Source: Turbatrix aceti
Lineage: Eukaryota; Nematoda; Chromadorea; Rhabditida; Panagrolaimidae
Length of the DNA stretch: 64,000 bases
Direction: 5' to 3'
Assembly (NCBI GenBank): GCA_963969345.1
Contig: OZ017767.1
Span: forward strand, 1,054,001 to 1,118,000
Shown here: positions 1-11,682 of the stretch, piece by piece
Layout: the number at the start of each line of letters is the position of its first letter
How positions within the stretch are numbered: position 1 is the first letter of the stretch
Notes under the pieces: model-generated
Told to the model about the DNA's origin: nothing
Seen by the model: only the letters and a program-made list of their open reading frames with translations
Database searches by the model: none
Translations under genes and position numbers: made by a program

Positions 1-2647
1 GCTCGACTTCCTGGGTGGTCCCGGTTTTTGGCGTCGAACTGTCCCTTGGAACTCCAAGAATTGTGGTCGCCGGCTGAGTTGTGGAATTCCTCGTCGGCAA
101 CTTTGGCTCATCAAGTTCGTCATCGCTCCATTCAAAGTCGTTTTCCTCGAGCGGAGGCGGAGGCAGGGGGTCGAGGGCCTGGGATTCGATGTCGTCTTCT
201 GTGAGCAGAGTTGTTCGGTGAGAAGTCGACGGAGACGGGTGGTGGGCCTGGGAGGCTTGGCGCATGAGGTTACGGAAGGAATTCTTGGGAAAACTGAAAA
301 ATTTGGAAAATGAAAAACTGACAAAGCAAGCTTTTTTAAGTCAAAATTTTTCACTGCTGCGATTAAAATTCTTTCATTTTGTCAGTTCAAAGAAATCAAA
401 AAAAATGATCGTACGATTTGTTCGAAATTCATTTTTTAATGAAAAAAAAATGGTAAAAATCCGTTGTTTTTTAGATCGATTTTTTGTAAAAATTTTTTTG
501 CAGTTTCCAATCTGCAATTCTTAAAACTGCGTTATGAAGTTTGGTCAAAACGTGTTTTAAAAAAAATTTTTTCCAAAAAATCCTACAAACCTTTTATCAC
601 CCGATCCACCGTGCCTTGCAGAAGGAGATCCTCCCCCGGATCCCCTAGACGACGATAGTCCATTTCCAGTCACTGGCGATCCTCTGACCATCCTGTCATC
701 CATCGCCACAGCAGAATCCATGACAACGTCTTCAGCTGTCTTCAAACCAGCCGGATCTGACCTTCGTCGCACCCCAGAATCCATTGAAGGTCGTTGGAAC
801 ACCGATGGACCTTCTTCAGGATCTTCTTCGACGGCTAGGGTCTCTTGAACGGGTGCCATCGTCCTCGACCGTCGGGGTTCCCTCAAACTTGCCAGCAACG
901 GTGGTAGAGAAGTTCTCGGCCCAGGCTGACCCCTTCCAACCGCCATGGTATCGTAAACCACGTCATCATTGTTCTGGATTACGGCAGACGGTCTTGGAAG
1001 TGTTTGCTGGGGTCTGGGTGAATCCAGGGAAGTTGTCAAAGAAGTCCCGACAGGATCTGACCTTCGTTGAGCGACAGATGCCATTGAAGGTCGTTGGAAC
1101 AGAGATGGGTCTTCTGCTGGCTGGCCAGAATCCCCTTGGACGGTAGAAGTGTTCCTCGGTCGACTGGGAACCCTCAAATTCGACAGCAAAGGCGGGAGCG
1201 AAGTTCTCGGCGCAGGCTGACCTCCTGCGACGGCCAAAGTATCGTAAACCACGTTATCAGGCGCCTGGACTACTGTAGTCCTTGTTGGAGGCCTACTTTG
1301 TCCCTGAGAAGTCGCCTGGGGCGTAACAAGATTCACTGGACGGAGCGGAAGTCGCTGGGTTTCGTTTACGATCGTCAATCGCTGGAGATCCTGACTTGGA
1401 GCGTTTTCTGCGTTTCCAACTGGTCTGGATACACTGGGTGCATCTGGAGCGGTGTTCGGAGGGGGTTGTTCGTTGAGGTACTTTTCGAGCCCCATCCGAC
1501 GACCAAGGACAGCTTCCAGGCGGTTTGCATGACGGTAGGAAGGGCATTCGCCCCCGAGTAACTGGCAATTGGCGGCCGTCAGCCAGAGAATTCGATTTCG
1601 GGAACGGATCGTGCCGTGGAGGAGGAGCTAAAAAACTGGCCATATAAAAAGCAAAAAAAATTTTTGCTTCAAAAAAACACTGGTGTAACCATTTTTTAAA
1701 ATGAAATCGAAATACCAACAAAAAAACGCACCTTAGCCCCCGGAGCAATGGGCAGCGTGATCGCCGGTATCGAACGATATTCGATCGCCCGTATCGTTTC
1801 CCTGCCGTCAGACAACTCAAATAGGATCATCCTAGCGGCTTTCTGAAATCCAAAAATTTAATTGAAATTAAAAAAAAACTGTTATCCAAGTACGACGTAC
1901 TTTTGAGTACCAAGCGTTGCCTTCTCCCCCGTTTCCGCCTCTAGCAGACGCCCGCTGCCGTCCCCCAGCCTGGGTGCCGTCGACTGTTTCTTCGTCGTTG
2001 GCCAGAGCTTCGAAGAATCCAAAATCGGCATCCTGGTGTGTCTCCGCTCGAAGCTGCGTCCACATGGATGTGGAAATGTCGATCGCGGATTTAACCTGAA
2101 AAAAAACAGAAAACTGGAAACGACTCAACAAATAAAAAAAACTAAAAAATTCAAAACAATGTTCAACCAGATTTTGAATTCTTGTTTTTTTATAAAAACT
2201 GCCAGCGGTGTTTCGGCTGTGAAAAAAAAATACAGCAACATATATTTTTCCCGACGCCAAAAAAACCTCAAAATGTGATAGTCAAACGTCAAAAAAAATT
2301 TTACTGATGGTACTTGTCAACTATAAAACCCACCTCAAAAACAAAAAATCCCGAAATCGCACTTCTCCCATCCTGCGGCCATGAAAAAACAGCCTTCGAC
2401 GACGCGGCCAATTCCGAGCTCAAAAATTGATCCACAGCAACGCTACAGAGCTGATTTTGAACGGAATCCTATAAAAATACAAAAAAAGATAAACTGCGGT
2501 ACTTCGAGAACGAACCCAAGCAGAATCAGCAAAATGCGGCCTCCATTGCGTAGAAATCCATTCAGCGACGACAGCAAGCCAGTCATCCTTCACCTCAATG
2601 TGGAGTCGGGCAAAGTGAGCTGCCAGTACGTCCACTGATAACGCCAT
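1..2647 (-). CDS. RMI1: RMI1 (RecQ-mediated genome instability protein 1), partial at left edge
   Basis: Six exons read on the minus strand: 2647-2516, 2468-2334, 2095-1901, 1842-1732, 1627-591 and 293 to beyond base 1. The first exon encodes the N-terminal helical region (ARLHIEVKDDWLAVVAEWI). Exons 3-5 encode the OB fold; key stretches are ARMILFELSDGRETIRAIEY and ILWLTAANCQLLGGE, matching the RMI1 pattern ending in LLGGE. RMI1 is the OB-fold scaffold of the BLM-topoisomerase III dissolvasome, which resolves recombination intermediates in the nucleus. After the OB fold the protein becomes Pro/Ser/Arg-rich and carries two tandem copies of a ~98-residue unit (see findings). The exon 1 donor is uncertain: 2516/2515 keeps phase, while a second GT about 9 bases downstream leads to a stop. 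TDRD3 shares the OB fold, but I see no Tudor or UBA region in the visible part. The C-terminus lies outside the window. Confidence 0.8.
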
Positions 2648-3958
2648 GCGTCAAACAGGATAGATCCTGAGGCGGGAAACGATTGAACAAGAAAAAAGTA
2701 AAAAAAAGCAACGCGATTCAAACTAAATGTAGTTTGTTGTCGACACTTTGCCAAAACTGCGCAACGATAAAAATACAAGATTTTATTTTGTTTTTCAATT
2801 CTTCGACTGCCTTTATAAGATTTTCTTTTCTTTATCAAAAATTTTGTTGCATTAAAAAAACTGAAGATTCCGATCATTTGCTTAAAACATAAAAGTGCAG
2901 CAACCACAACAAGACAAAAAGTGCCACTGAATGACGTATGCCCGCTGTCGAGAGCGCCTGCAACTGACAACGGGAATAAAAAGTAAAAAATGTCAGTCGG
3001 CTTGTTGTTTTTTTATACATGTGCCTTATCAAATCCAGATGCCGTCTGTCGTTGTCTATTTGACCCCTTTCGTGTCAGATGAGAGTAAACTGGCGTTTTG
3101 TTTCGAACTTAGTTTTTCGTATGAAAAAAACAGTCATGCTTCCTGGATTGGCTGGATTGAGATTAACTTGCTTTCAAAAACTGTAAGAAGGTAACGCATG
3201 GTATAAAATTGCTTTTATAGAAATTATTTTTAAATTGGTAATAAGATTTTTTTCTGGAAAACTTAATCTTGATAAAAAAAACTGTACTGTATTTCATATT
3301 TTTTTGGTGAATTTTTTTATTTTAATTTTTTAAGATGTCAAAAATTTGCTACTTTTTTACTAATTTTTAACCATCTGTGTATTTTTTACCAAAATATTTA
3401 TGCACAAAAGCAAATACATTGGTTGTAAATCTCATCCCAAAAACAAATTTCTTTTTATCAAAATATTATACGATTTGACCCCAAAAACTTTCCGAATCAT
3501 ACCATCTGTTCACCGGTGCTCTTTTCCACCATTCCACCCTAGCAATGAGTCATCTGTTAACTGTCGATTTTTTTTTGAGGCTGAACAACAACATATCCCA
3601 GTTGTCTCGATCCCGATTGTTTTAGCCTGTTCGTAGCATGTTTGACCGAATTTATTTATGTTCTTCCCCTCCCCTGCCGGCGAGAACGAAAACGACGACC
3701 AGGTCGATGGCTGCTTGTATCAATGATGTCGGCCACATGTTTTGAACATCAATTGAACCAAGCAGCCGCCTGCTGGTCGGTCGCTGAGCGAGCGCGGCAT
3801 CGATTTGATCCTATATCTCCTGGCCGGATGAAGGGTGTGAAAATGAAAAAAATCTATTGTTATTTAAAATTCTTTGTTCTTTTTTAACCGATTAAAATGT
3901 TTTCAGGCATTTAACTATGAGGTCCATATTTGTTCAATTTTTAGGGTATCCTAACAAA
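2648..3958. other. Intergenic, between divergent RMI1 and BPI-like genes
   Basis: AT-rich spacer serving as the promoter region of two divergently transcribed genes. I see no credible exon. The only structured element is a GC-richer patch at about 3670-3830 that contains an inverted repeat (annotated separately). An acceptor-like TTTTCAG ends at about 3906, and TTTTTAG ends at 3944 just before the BPI start, consistent with trans-splicing. Confidence 0.5.
3699..3776 (+). ncRNA. Pre-miRNA-like hairpin (candidate)
   Basis: Inverted repeat in the gene-free region upstream of the BPI-like gene. The 5' arm GGCTGCTTG (3709-3717) pairs with CAAGCAGCC (3759-3767). After a 2x2 mismatch, TCAATGATG (3720-3728) pairs with CATCAATTGA (3747-3756) with one bulged base. 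CCAG at 3699 pairs with CTGG ending at 3776. The terminal loop is 18 nt. Size and shape fit a nematode pre-miRNA, but I do not recognise the seed, so it may be only a chance or transposon-derived hairpin. Confidence 0.35.
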
Positions 3959-6549
3959 ATGCAACAAAAATCCTCCGCATGGATTCTTGTAGCAACAATT
4001 TACCTGTTGGTCACCGAAACAACTGGCTTGGACTCACTGGCGCCTCAGGCAATGGAACTTGACCAAGGTATGATTTTTTATAGGCATTATTTTTTTTTGA
4101 AAAATAACTGAAGGCAGTTTACCAAGTTTACCAAGCTAAACCAAGTTTTAAAAATGCATTATTCAAGAAAAATCAAGTTTAAAAAATGTCAAAAAAACTG
4201 TAAAAAATTCGTTGCAACAAAATTTTTTTTTTAATTTTTTAAAACAAAAAATTCAGGCCCAGTCCTGGTCTACGACAAAGAACTTCCTCCAACAGTGCAT
4301 CCCCGTCGTCACAGAAAGCTCTACGACGAGATCGTAATCAACGACCCCCAGCCGCATTCTGCCGGCCTGTACATTCGTGTATCGCAGAAGGGCGCTGACT
4401 ACCTGACCGCCCTCGCTTCCAAGGCCCTTCCCCGACTCCTGCTGCACCTCGTGCTCCCCAACGTCGAGGAAGAGTCCTACGGCTTCAAAGCAGAGAACAT
4501 AGTCATCACCCGCATCCTTCAGCCGACCATTACGACACGCTTTGTCGACGGCAGCGGTGTCAGCCTGACATTGGCGCTGCCAGATGTCGAGATAGAAGCA
4601 GACTGCTCGATTGACATGTTTTTTTCAGCCGAGGGACACGCTCTCGCTAAGCTCACTAATTGGACTATTAACATGGATGTCGCCATCGAGAGGGGTCTTG
4701 GAGAGAACAGAAATAATATTACGGTGAGTTAAAATTATTATGAAACTGAGTTACTATTTCGTATATCGTGAAATTAATGTTACTTATTAAAAAAATTACA
4801 GTTTTGTTTTTTTTACCAATAAAAATATTCTAAATTCTACCAATTAATAAAAAGTGTTTTAACAGAAAAAAATTTAAGAATTAATTAAACTGCATTATGA
4901 AAGGTAAAAAAATTTTTTTTTTACAGGTAACAAACTGCAAAGGTCACGTGCCGGTGAGTGTCAAGTTCTTCGGTCACAAAGCAGACGAGCTCAACTCGTT
5001 CAGCGAACTCATCGGTTCAAGCATCGAAGACCGAGTCAAGGCAGAGATCTGTCAGCTCCCCCACTTGCTCAACGCCTTTTTCGAAAAACAACAGGAAGAA
5101 ATTCTGTCTGAAAAATTCTGGAACGAAACTCGTCGTTCAGAAGTCAGTGACCTGCTGAGCAGTGGTCGACCAAAACCCAAGATTGAAGATCACCTGTGCA
5201 GCGACCTTTTTGGCACCCCGGAAAGCGAGGAATATGGTGATGAGGTTACCGTAAAACCAGATGACTACGTGGAAGAGCACGATGCCCTCCAGGGCTTTGG
5301 AAATCAGCTCAACGATATCGGAACCTGGGCTCCGGACTTGACGCTCAGATTTCCGCCTACTTTTTCGAACAAGGTAATAAATTGAAATAAATGTTAATTA
5401 AAATTCAGTAAAATACACAAAAACTAGAATTTTTTTTCTGGGAATCTATTTTTCTGTTGTTATTTTTAAAACTACTCTCCAAAAATGAACTTTCTGCTTT
5501 TGAATGCCTTTATACATTTTTTGAAAGCTGTAATTTAAAAAAAAATAAAAAAATAAAAAACACTGAAGACCAAATTAGGTTAAAAAATTCTTTAGGATAT
5601 AATCTTCGGCATCGATGGTGGAATCGTGCTCAACGGCCAAACAGCAGATATCGACCGACCCAAGTTTGCCAACGTCACCGTAATTCGCGATCAGGTAAAA
5701 AAATAAATATCGGCCATAAAACTCCTTCAAAATGTTTTTTTCCAGATGGCAGGTCTCATCGTCAGCGAATACGTGCCCAACGCATTCCTCTACCATGTTT
5801 TCGAAAAATCCCTTGGTTCATTTGTTGAATCCTTTAATCTGCGGCACGTTCCCAAAAGTATTCGTCCTTTTGCCAGGGTTATCTGCGCGGATTGCATGGT
5901 CATTCTCAAGGCTAACCTAACCCAGTAAGTTCAAAAAATAACTGATGACTGACACACGTTTTGAGTCTTTTTTTCAGACGCCCGCACGTAACAATCGATC
6001 GTAACGGAATTGTTCTCCTCCTCGAAGGCGACGTTGGAGCGTCTTTCTACCGTAAAAACAAAACCCATGAGCTTCTGAGTGCGGATGGTGTCATTCGCGT
6101 TGTGCTCAAACCCCAGTTCAGAAACAGCCGAGTTTTCAGCGACGTTGAGCTTACCGGTGTCGATTTCAAGATTTACAAGGTAAAAAACTGTTTAGCACAG
6201 ACATCGAGTCAACCCTAATTTTCCCTTTCAGGTCGGTCTAAGTGGAATGTTCGCCAACGCAGCCCGAAAAGTTCTCAACTTCATAATTCCGAAGGCCATT
6301 TGGCCCCGTGTTCAGAAATCGCTCCGCTTTGCCATCAATCGACGCGGAATCAAACTTCCCACCTTCTGTGGCGTTCAATTCGAAGCCCTTCACGTCGATT
6401 ACATCCGTCACGCGGCCCTGCTGAGCGCTGATTTTACCGTGGACACTGATTTCTTCATCAGGTCATTCAAGCAGTTCCTCGAAGCTGACGTCAAGTATGC
6501 CGACGGCATTCACGAGTACCATAGACGGCTACGGTATCTCAAGAAGTAA
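3959..6549 (+). CDS. Secreted BPI/LBP/CETP-family lipid-binding protein
   Basis: Seven exons (3959-4067, 4257-4723, 4927-5373, 5596-5694, 5746-5924, 5978-6179, 6232-6549) join in phase to 606 residues. Residues 1-24 form a signal peptide (hydrophobic stretch ILVATIYLLVTETTG). The N-terminal half has the typical start of a BPI barrel: GLYIRVSQKGADYL followed by alternating hydrophobic strands. It also has two cysteines in the VTNCKGHVPVSV and AEICQLPHLL stretches, where the family has its conserved disulfide. Members bind lipid or lipopolysaccharide in a boomerang-shaped fold; in nematodes they are secreted and some take part in lipid transport. The start was chosen because TTTTTAG ends 14 bases upstream and the signal peptide follows directly; an in-frame ATG at 3917 lies before that acceptor. 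The substrate cannot be told from sequence. Confidence 0.9.
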
Positions 6550-6774
6550 CGATTACCTATTTATCTATTGGGTGTGCGTTCACCTCGCAGACAAAAGTTA
6601 TGCGATGAAGCGGTTATGTAATAACTTTTTTGTTCGTGTCGGCGGAAAGCGATAATTTTTGTGGCGTTTTGATTATAAACTGTCCGACTTCAACATTTTG
6701 TAAGGTCTCAACATAAATTATTAAACAAAACAGGGGCCATCTGTGTGAGAGTGATTTTTTATTGTCCGTTCGAC

Positions 6775-7131
6775 TCACAAAAACGACAAAACACGAGGAC
6801 CACTGCCAAACTTGGCAAGAGAAAATCGATGAATCCGATATTCGCGTTCACAACTCGAGCAGTAGTATCGGTCTAGAACGACCTTGCCTTCTTCTCGTAT
6901 CATCTTCTTTTCACAGTGGAAGCACTAAATATATGTAACTGACTGAGATTTTGTACGACCCAACGCAACTGAACGTTCAACACTTACAGAAACGGTGGGT
7001 AAAATACTGGGCGCCCTGACGTCTTCCTTTTCGTTTGAGTGACTCACTTTTTCTCGTTTTTTGACCTCCTTTTCAGCAGCGGGTGCTTGTCTTGCTCCGT
7101 CAGGGCTGCTTGATTTCTTGGACTTTGGCAT
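6775..7131 (-). CDS. Small zinc-ribbon protein (97 aa), unrecognised
   Basis: Two exons on the minus strand, 7131-6988 and 6924-6775, join in phase 0 across a 63-bp intron (donor CT|GTAAGTG, acceptor TATATTTAG). The first 48 residues are Ser/Lys/Glu-rich and probably disordered. The second exon holds two CxxC knuckles, CFHC (49-52) and CSSC (70-73), spaced as in a treble-clef or zinc-ribbon finger, followed by a basic tail. Four Cys placed this way argue for a real Zn-binding module and against chance. I do not recognise the family. It lies tail-to-tail with the BPI-like gene. A start at 7188 would add 19 hydrophobic residues, but I see no support for it. Confidence 0.6.
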
Positions 7132-8274
7132 TGATGGCAAAAAGAAAAGAACGAATGACATGCAGAATTTTTGGGAAAAGGGCTGCACGGTAGAAAAATT
7201 TTACATAAAGACATGAACTAATAATATTTTTTATAATAAGTAGCATAAAAATTATAAAGTTATTTTATGGTTGGTAAAATTTTTTTCTTGCTGAAACTGA
7301 ACGTACGTTCCTTCCGTAAGACCACACTACGGATCAGTTGTAAAAAAAAGCAACTGGTATTGCATTGACAGACTCCATCAACGCTACACTCAACGACTTC
7401 GCACCTGCCAAGAGATGAACGCGGAGATGGCCTGACGAATTGAATTAACTAACAAATTTAGACACTGAGTGAATCCCACGTTGAAACCACAGAGAAATGC
7501 GGTGAAATAAATACATAAAAAAATTTGACTGGTAAACTTATCAATTTTTTTAAGTTTCTGTGCACACTTTTTTTTTAAACTGAACGAATCGAACATGATG
7601 GCAAAGTCCAAACATAGACAGTCAGCCTTACCTCAGAGTCCGCCTGAGTAACAAAAACCATACTAAAGAGCTTCACGTCCAGAAACCACAAATTGACATA
7701 CCTGTATTTATTTTAGACAGCAACAACGGCCAAAAAATGTTTTTTGTCTAGGCGGACGTTGTTTAGCAACAAACAGATGGGATCCACACACGCTGTCAAA
7801 AATTTTACCTGACAACGAAATCTCTATGGACTCCAGCGTTCTCGTGTCATTTTTCTGCTTATATGACAAACTGAGTAGGGGGGCATTTTCCATGTCATGA
7901 TTGTACTTTTATCCTCCAGTACTTTGATTTTGCATTGGAAGTTCTGAATTCTTTTTTAAATTTCGTAACACCAAAAAACAAATGTTCAGTGACGCAAGTT
8001 CCTTGGTAGTCTTTGTTTATTTTTGTTTTGCTCTCAAAAAAGTGATCGTGATCCCTTCTTGGACTATTTCTCAACAGGTGCGCGAGAAATATCGGTAATG
8101 CTAACACGAAATGGGGGAGGATTGATTTGAAAACGAGACGGTTGAGTCAACAACCTGTTCATAGCATTGATTTGATTCTTTGCTGGAGGCAACTAAATGT
8201 TTATTAACTCACAGAATGTTTATGTAGCTCGCGTGCTGTTATTATTTCTTTAACGGAACATATTGTAATTCCAG
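7132..8274. other. Gap with weak minus-strand reading frames
   Basis: Short minus-strand frames occur at 7893-7810 (possible first exon ending TCAG|GTAAAAT) and 7611-7390 (hydrophobic run plus candidate GT/AG sites). I could not join them into an open frame with consistent phase, so no gene is called. The rest is AT-rich. Confidence 0.3.
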
Positions 8275-8544
8275 ATGGGTAAAACTGAGTTACCACCCAA
8301 AACATCCTCCTCACAATCAAGCATCCAGCTTAAACTCCAATACTGGACCACTCTGATCGAGAACATAGCCGCAGGCATTCTGCAATCCCTCGTGCCATCG
8401 TATCCCCCAACTGACGCCTTCACCAATGAACACGATCTCACGCTGGATGCTTTGATGCTCATAGCGCATCACAAGAGAGTCAAAAACTGCCAACAACACA
8501 CTACACAAAAAAATCATGTTTTGACAGAAATAAAAAACACGTAG
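8275..8544 (+). CDS. Possible small gene or first exon (89 aa)
   Basis: The ATG follows immediately after ATTCCAG, a good splice or trans-splice acceptor. The frame encodes a balanced, non-repetitive sequence with an amphipathic helix-like stretch (LQYWTTLIENIAAGILQSLV) up to about residue 65, then a polar tail that looks like read-through into non-coding DNA. No convincing donor precedes the stop, and no family is recognised. It could be a small protein or the first exon of a longer gene whose other exons I cannot see. Confidence 0.35.
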   Translation: MGKTELPPKTSSSQSSIQLKLQYWTTLIENIAAGILQSLVPSYPPTDAFTNEHDLTLDALMLIAHHKRVKNCQQHTTQKNHVLTEIKNT

Positions 8545-11500
8545 GTGAAAGTTTTTTTTTAGTGTTTTCTTTTGCATCGATCGTAACTGACATCCGTATG
8601 TAGGTGAAAGAAATATATTTGTTGTAGCTGGGGATGTCAAAAATCTCCAACTAGACACAAAGCATACAAAACTGAAGTGCATGTACTTGCCCGCGGGCAG
8701 AAGATCTCGTCGTACAGCTAGTTCTGTACAACGACTCACGAGTGGACCTTGGCTGCGTGCACTTCTTTATCTCGGTCAGGTCCAGCAGGTGCACACGCAC
8801 GCACTTACTTTCTCTCCTTTCATTTCCAGGGAGAGGTCAGTTTTTCGCCGGAGAGAGGAATAGGAAAGGGGAACGGTGTTGTCTGGCCTATTATGTCTTC
8901 GTTGTCAGGCAGACTGGTATACAACACATAGGTGGTGCTGGTGTTGGTGGGGGCGTTGGAAGGGTGTCGTCAGATGCTGCAGCAGCATGTGCACAACACC
9001 CAACACCGTCATCATCGATTGCAAATATGTATTCGACTGTCTCGCCGGATTTTTTTTGTGTTACTTTTTATCTAGTATTTCAATTCACTCAGTGGTAATG
9101 TCATGATCATTAACTGGCATCTTGAATTCTTGTATTGTCTGCATTTGTTTCTGGGATATTTTAAAATTATATGTTTTAAAAATTGAAATTAACTGGTATT
9201 CATATTTTGGTTTTTTTTTTGAGGTCCAAATTCTCACAACAAAAATTCCAAAAAAACTGCTTTGGAGATATATTAAAAATTATATTTTAAAACAAAAATT
9301 TTCCATCACCAAAGAAAAATCATTAGTTATAATTACATAATCTACCTGACCTAGTGTCAAGAAAATCTCGAAAACTTGGCTTCAAAAAAAACGTAAAAAA
9401 CATTTGTGTTCAAAAAATATTTTACAAAAAAACAGAAGCACAAAGTGATTTACACGTTTTTATAAATTAAAAAACATTGAACAATTTTAGTCACTGTTGT
9501 GTTTTGTTTTTTTTGACTGAACCACGTTTATATTAGTTACCGTAACTCATCATAAACCAGAAATCATGTGTTCTGGTTTATTTTAGCCGTTCGGACATTC
9601 AAGCCCAAAAAACTGTTTCATTGGGGATTATAATAACAAATAAATTATACTCCATCAAACAATTTTTTTATTCACAAAAAAGTTTTCGACAATCATAAAA
9701 TATGTATTATCACTTCTTTGCCTGCCAAGTTTCTGTATACTGCATTTATTGCGCCTACATACCGTGCTGTTATCCACCAGCAATATCAATTCTCAGACAG
9801 AATTTTCCACAAAGGGTTGGGTTGGTTTTTGGATGAATGTGTCGGTATGTACAGCAGGTAGTCCAAGTCATAACTGTTTGCAAGTCATAACTGTTTGTTG
9901 ATAGAATTTTTTTCGATTCAGACATCAACAAAAAAACTGCAAACAGTTCATGTGTACTATTTTTTCATTGTTTTTATTTTCTTGAAGAAAAAATTTTTTA
10001 TACAAAAAAATACCTTCTCATTTTGTTCGGTCAATCATACTACACGCGTCGCCTCCATCGCCAAGTCAGGAGCAATCACTTATCGACTTTTTTTTGGTCT
10101 TTAACCCAAGCATTCCCCCTCTACACTGTCTACCTTCTTATGCACTGATTTTTCTTCTGGGAATTTCTGACAAAGAAAGGTATGCAACGGCTCCGGTCTA
10201 CAAAATACCTATAAGGTCCCAAGAAGCGTATGTATCATTTTTCGCGTCGAGGTGTGTCCCGAACGAAGTAAAAAAACTAAGTGCTTAGTTGCTTCTTATC
10301 AAAGTTGTAAAAGCCTGATCTCGCCACTTTTCATTTGCGCTTTTTTTGTGAGCCGTTGTCAGCGAAAACTGAAGCTTTTTATAGTTTATAGCTCAACATA
10401 ATTTCCAGTAGGATTTTAAATCCAGCTTTTGTGGTACCAAATTGTCAATATTTAGATAATCTGCATTCCCAGACAGATTTTTACTGTTTTTTTTTTTAAA
10501 TTTAGCTCAAGGTGACTCAAAAAACCGGGGGCATAAACTTCAAAACAAAATGATCATGAAAATTATTATATTAAAGTTGTTCTTATTTTTTTAAGTTGGT
10601 ATGTAAAACACCCGGCATTTTTCAATTTTTAATCAAATCTAAAAAAATCAAGTTTTTGAAGCACAATAAACTTTTTTTTTGAAAAAAAACTTTCAATCTT
10701 AAAAAAACGTGTTTTTTGAGACGATTAACTTATTTTTGTAAGAAAACAAAAAACTGATAATCTTTGAGCGTGATGTAACAAAATATTAGTAATAATTTTG
10801 TCACCATTAAATTTACTGCTTGGTTACAACATTCAGATAAAAAAAAACCGCGAATAGTTCTGTGGCAAAATAAATAACACTGGCACAGTCAGTAACAAAT
10901 TGTCTTTAACGCCTTTGTTTTTTTCCATGACTACTTTCATTTTCTTTGCCCCTCGTCTTAGTTAAACTTTCAAGCAAACATTCGAACAACGAGCAATGAA
11001 GAACGTGCTGCGCCCCGTAAAAAGCATGTGAATAACGAGACACATGACGCCCCCTCGCCCCAGTGATGCCGCCATCGATCAATCATTACTGCGAACCTTG
11101 ATTGCGGTCGGTCTCACAGCATCACCTTTCCTTATTTGTTCGTTCGTGGTTGGCGTTGGCTGGCGGCAAAAAAACAATAAGAAAAGTCAATGTTTTTGTT
11201 TGTTTTGAAGTTTTTTATTAAATTAATTAACTGTTCTGCTATGATGATGATGAGTGTATGATATCTTTTATATTAAAGTTTTTTAGTTTTTTTATGTTGT
11301 TACTTTTGTAAAAAAACTAAACCTTTTGCCGTTTAAAAGTTTATGATAATTATTTACAGCTGGGTTACAGGGTCCTTTTTACAAAAACTTTTACAAAAGC
11401 CTGCCAATTTTTTTAACAAAAGTAACTGTTCGATTTTTGTATTCGCACGTACATCGCTGCACAAAAATACATAGATAATACGGCACAAAATTGAAAATTA

Positions 11501-11682
11501 TTGTATTCATTGATAAAAAAAACTGTACTGTGCCGACATTACGTTTTTTTTCCATTCGTGCAAGTAAAGTAATATTATGGATGAAAACTGACCTTTCATA
11601 TATGTTTCAAAAAATCTCGCTTCCTTCTTTCACGTGTTTACCGAATTTCCCAAAAATAATCGCCATAAAATTTTTCTAAAGC
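8545..11682. other. Long intergenic region upstream of serine palmitoyltransferase
   Basis: About 3.1 kb, mostly AT-rich with many A and T tracts. A GC-richer island at about 8680-9030 holds overlapping frames in several phases but no consistent exon. A second one at 10,990-11,160 is near the downstream gene and could be regulatory. Several AAAAACTG motifs lie here (9252, 9608, 9932, 10749, 11518). I see no RNA gene or element. Confidence 0.5.

Noticed and set aside
8681..9106. Several overlapping frames in a GC-richer island
   Set aside because: Open in several phases at once with low-complexity Cys/Gly-rich translations; no coherent exon.
9608..9620. CTGTTTCA, the core of the C. elegans piRNA upstream motif
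   Set aside because: A single 8-mer is expected by chance in this length of AT-rich DNA, and there is no cluster.
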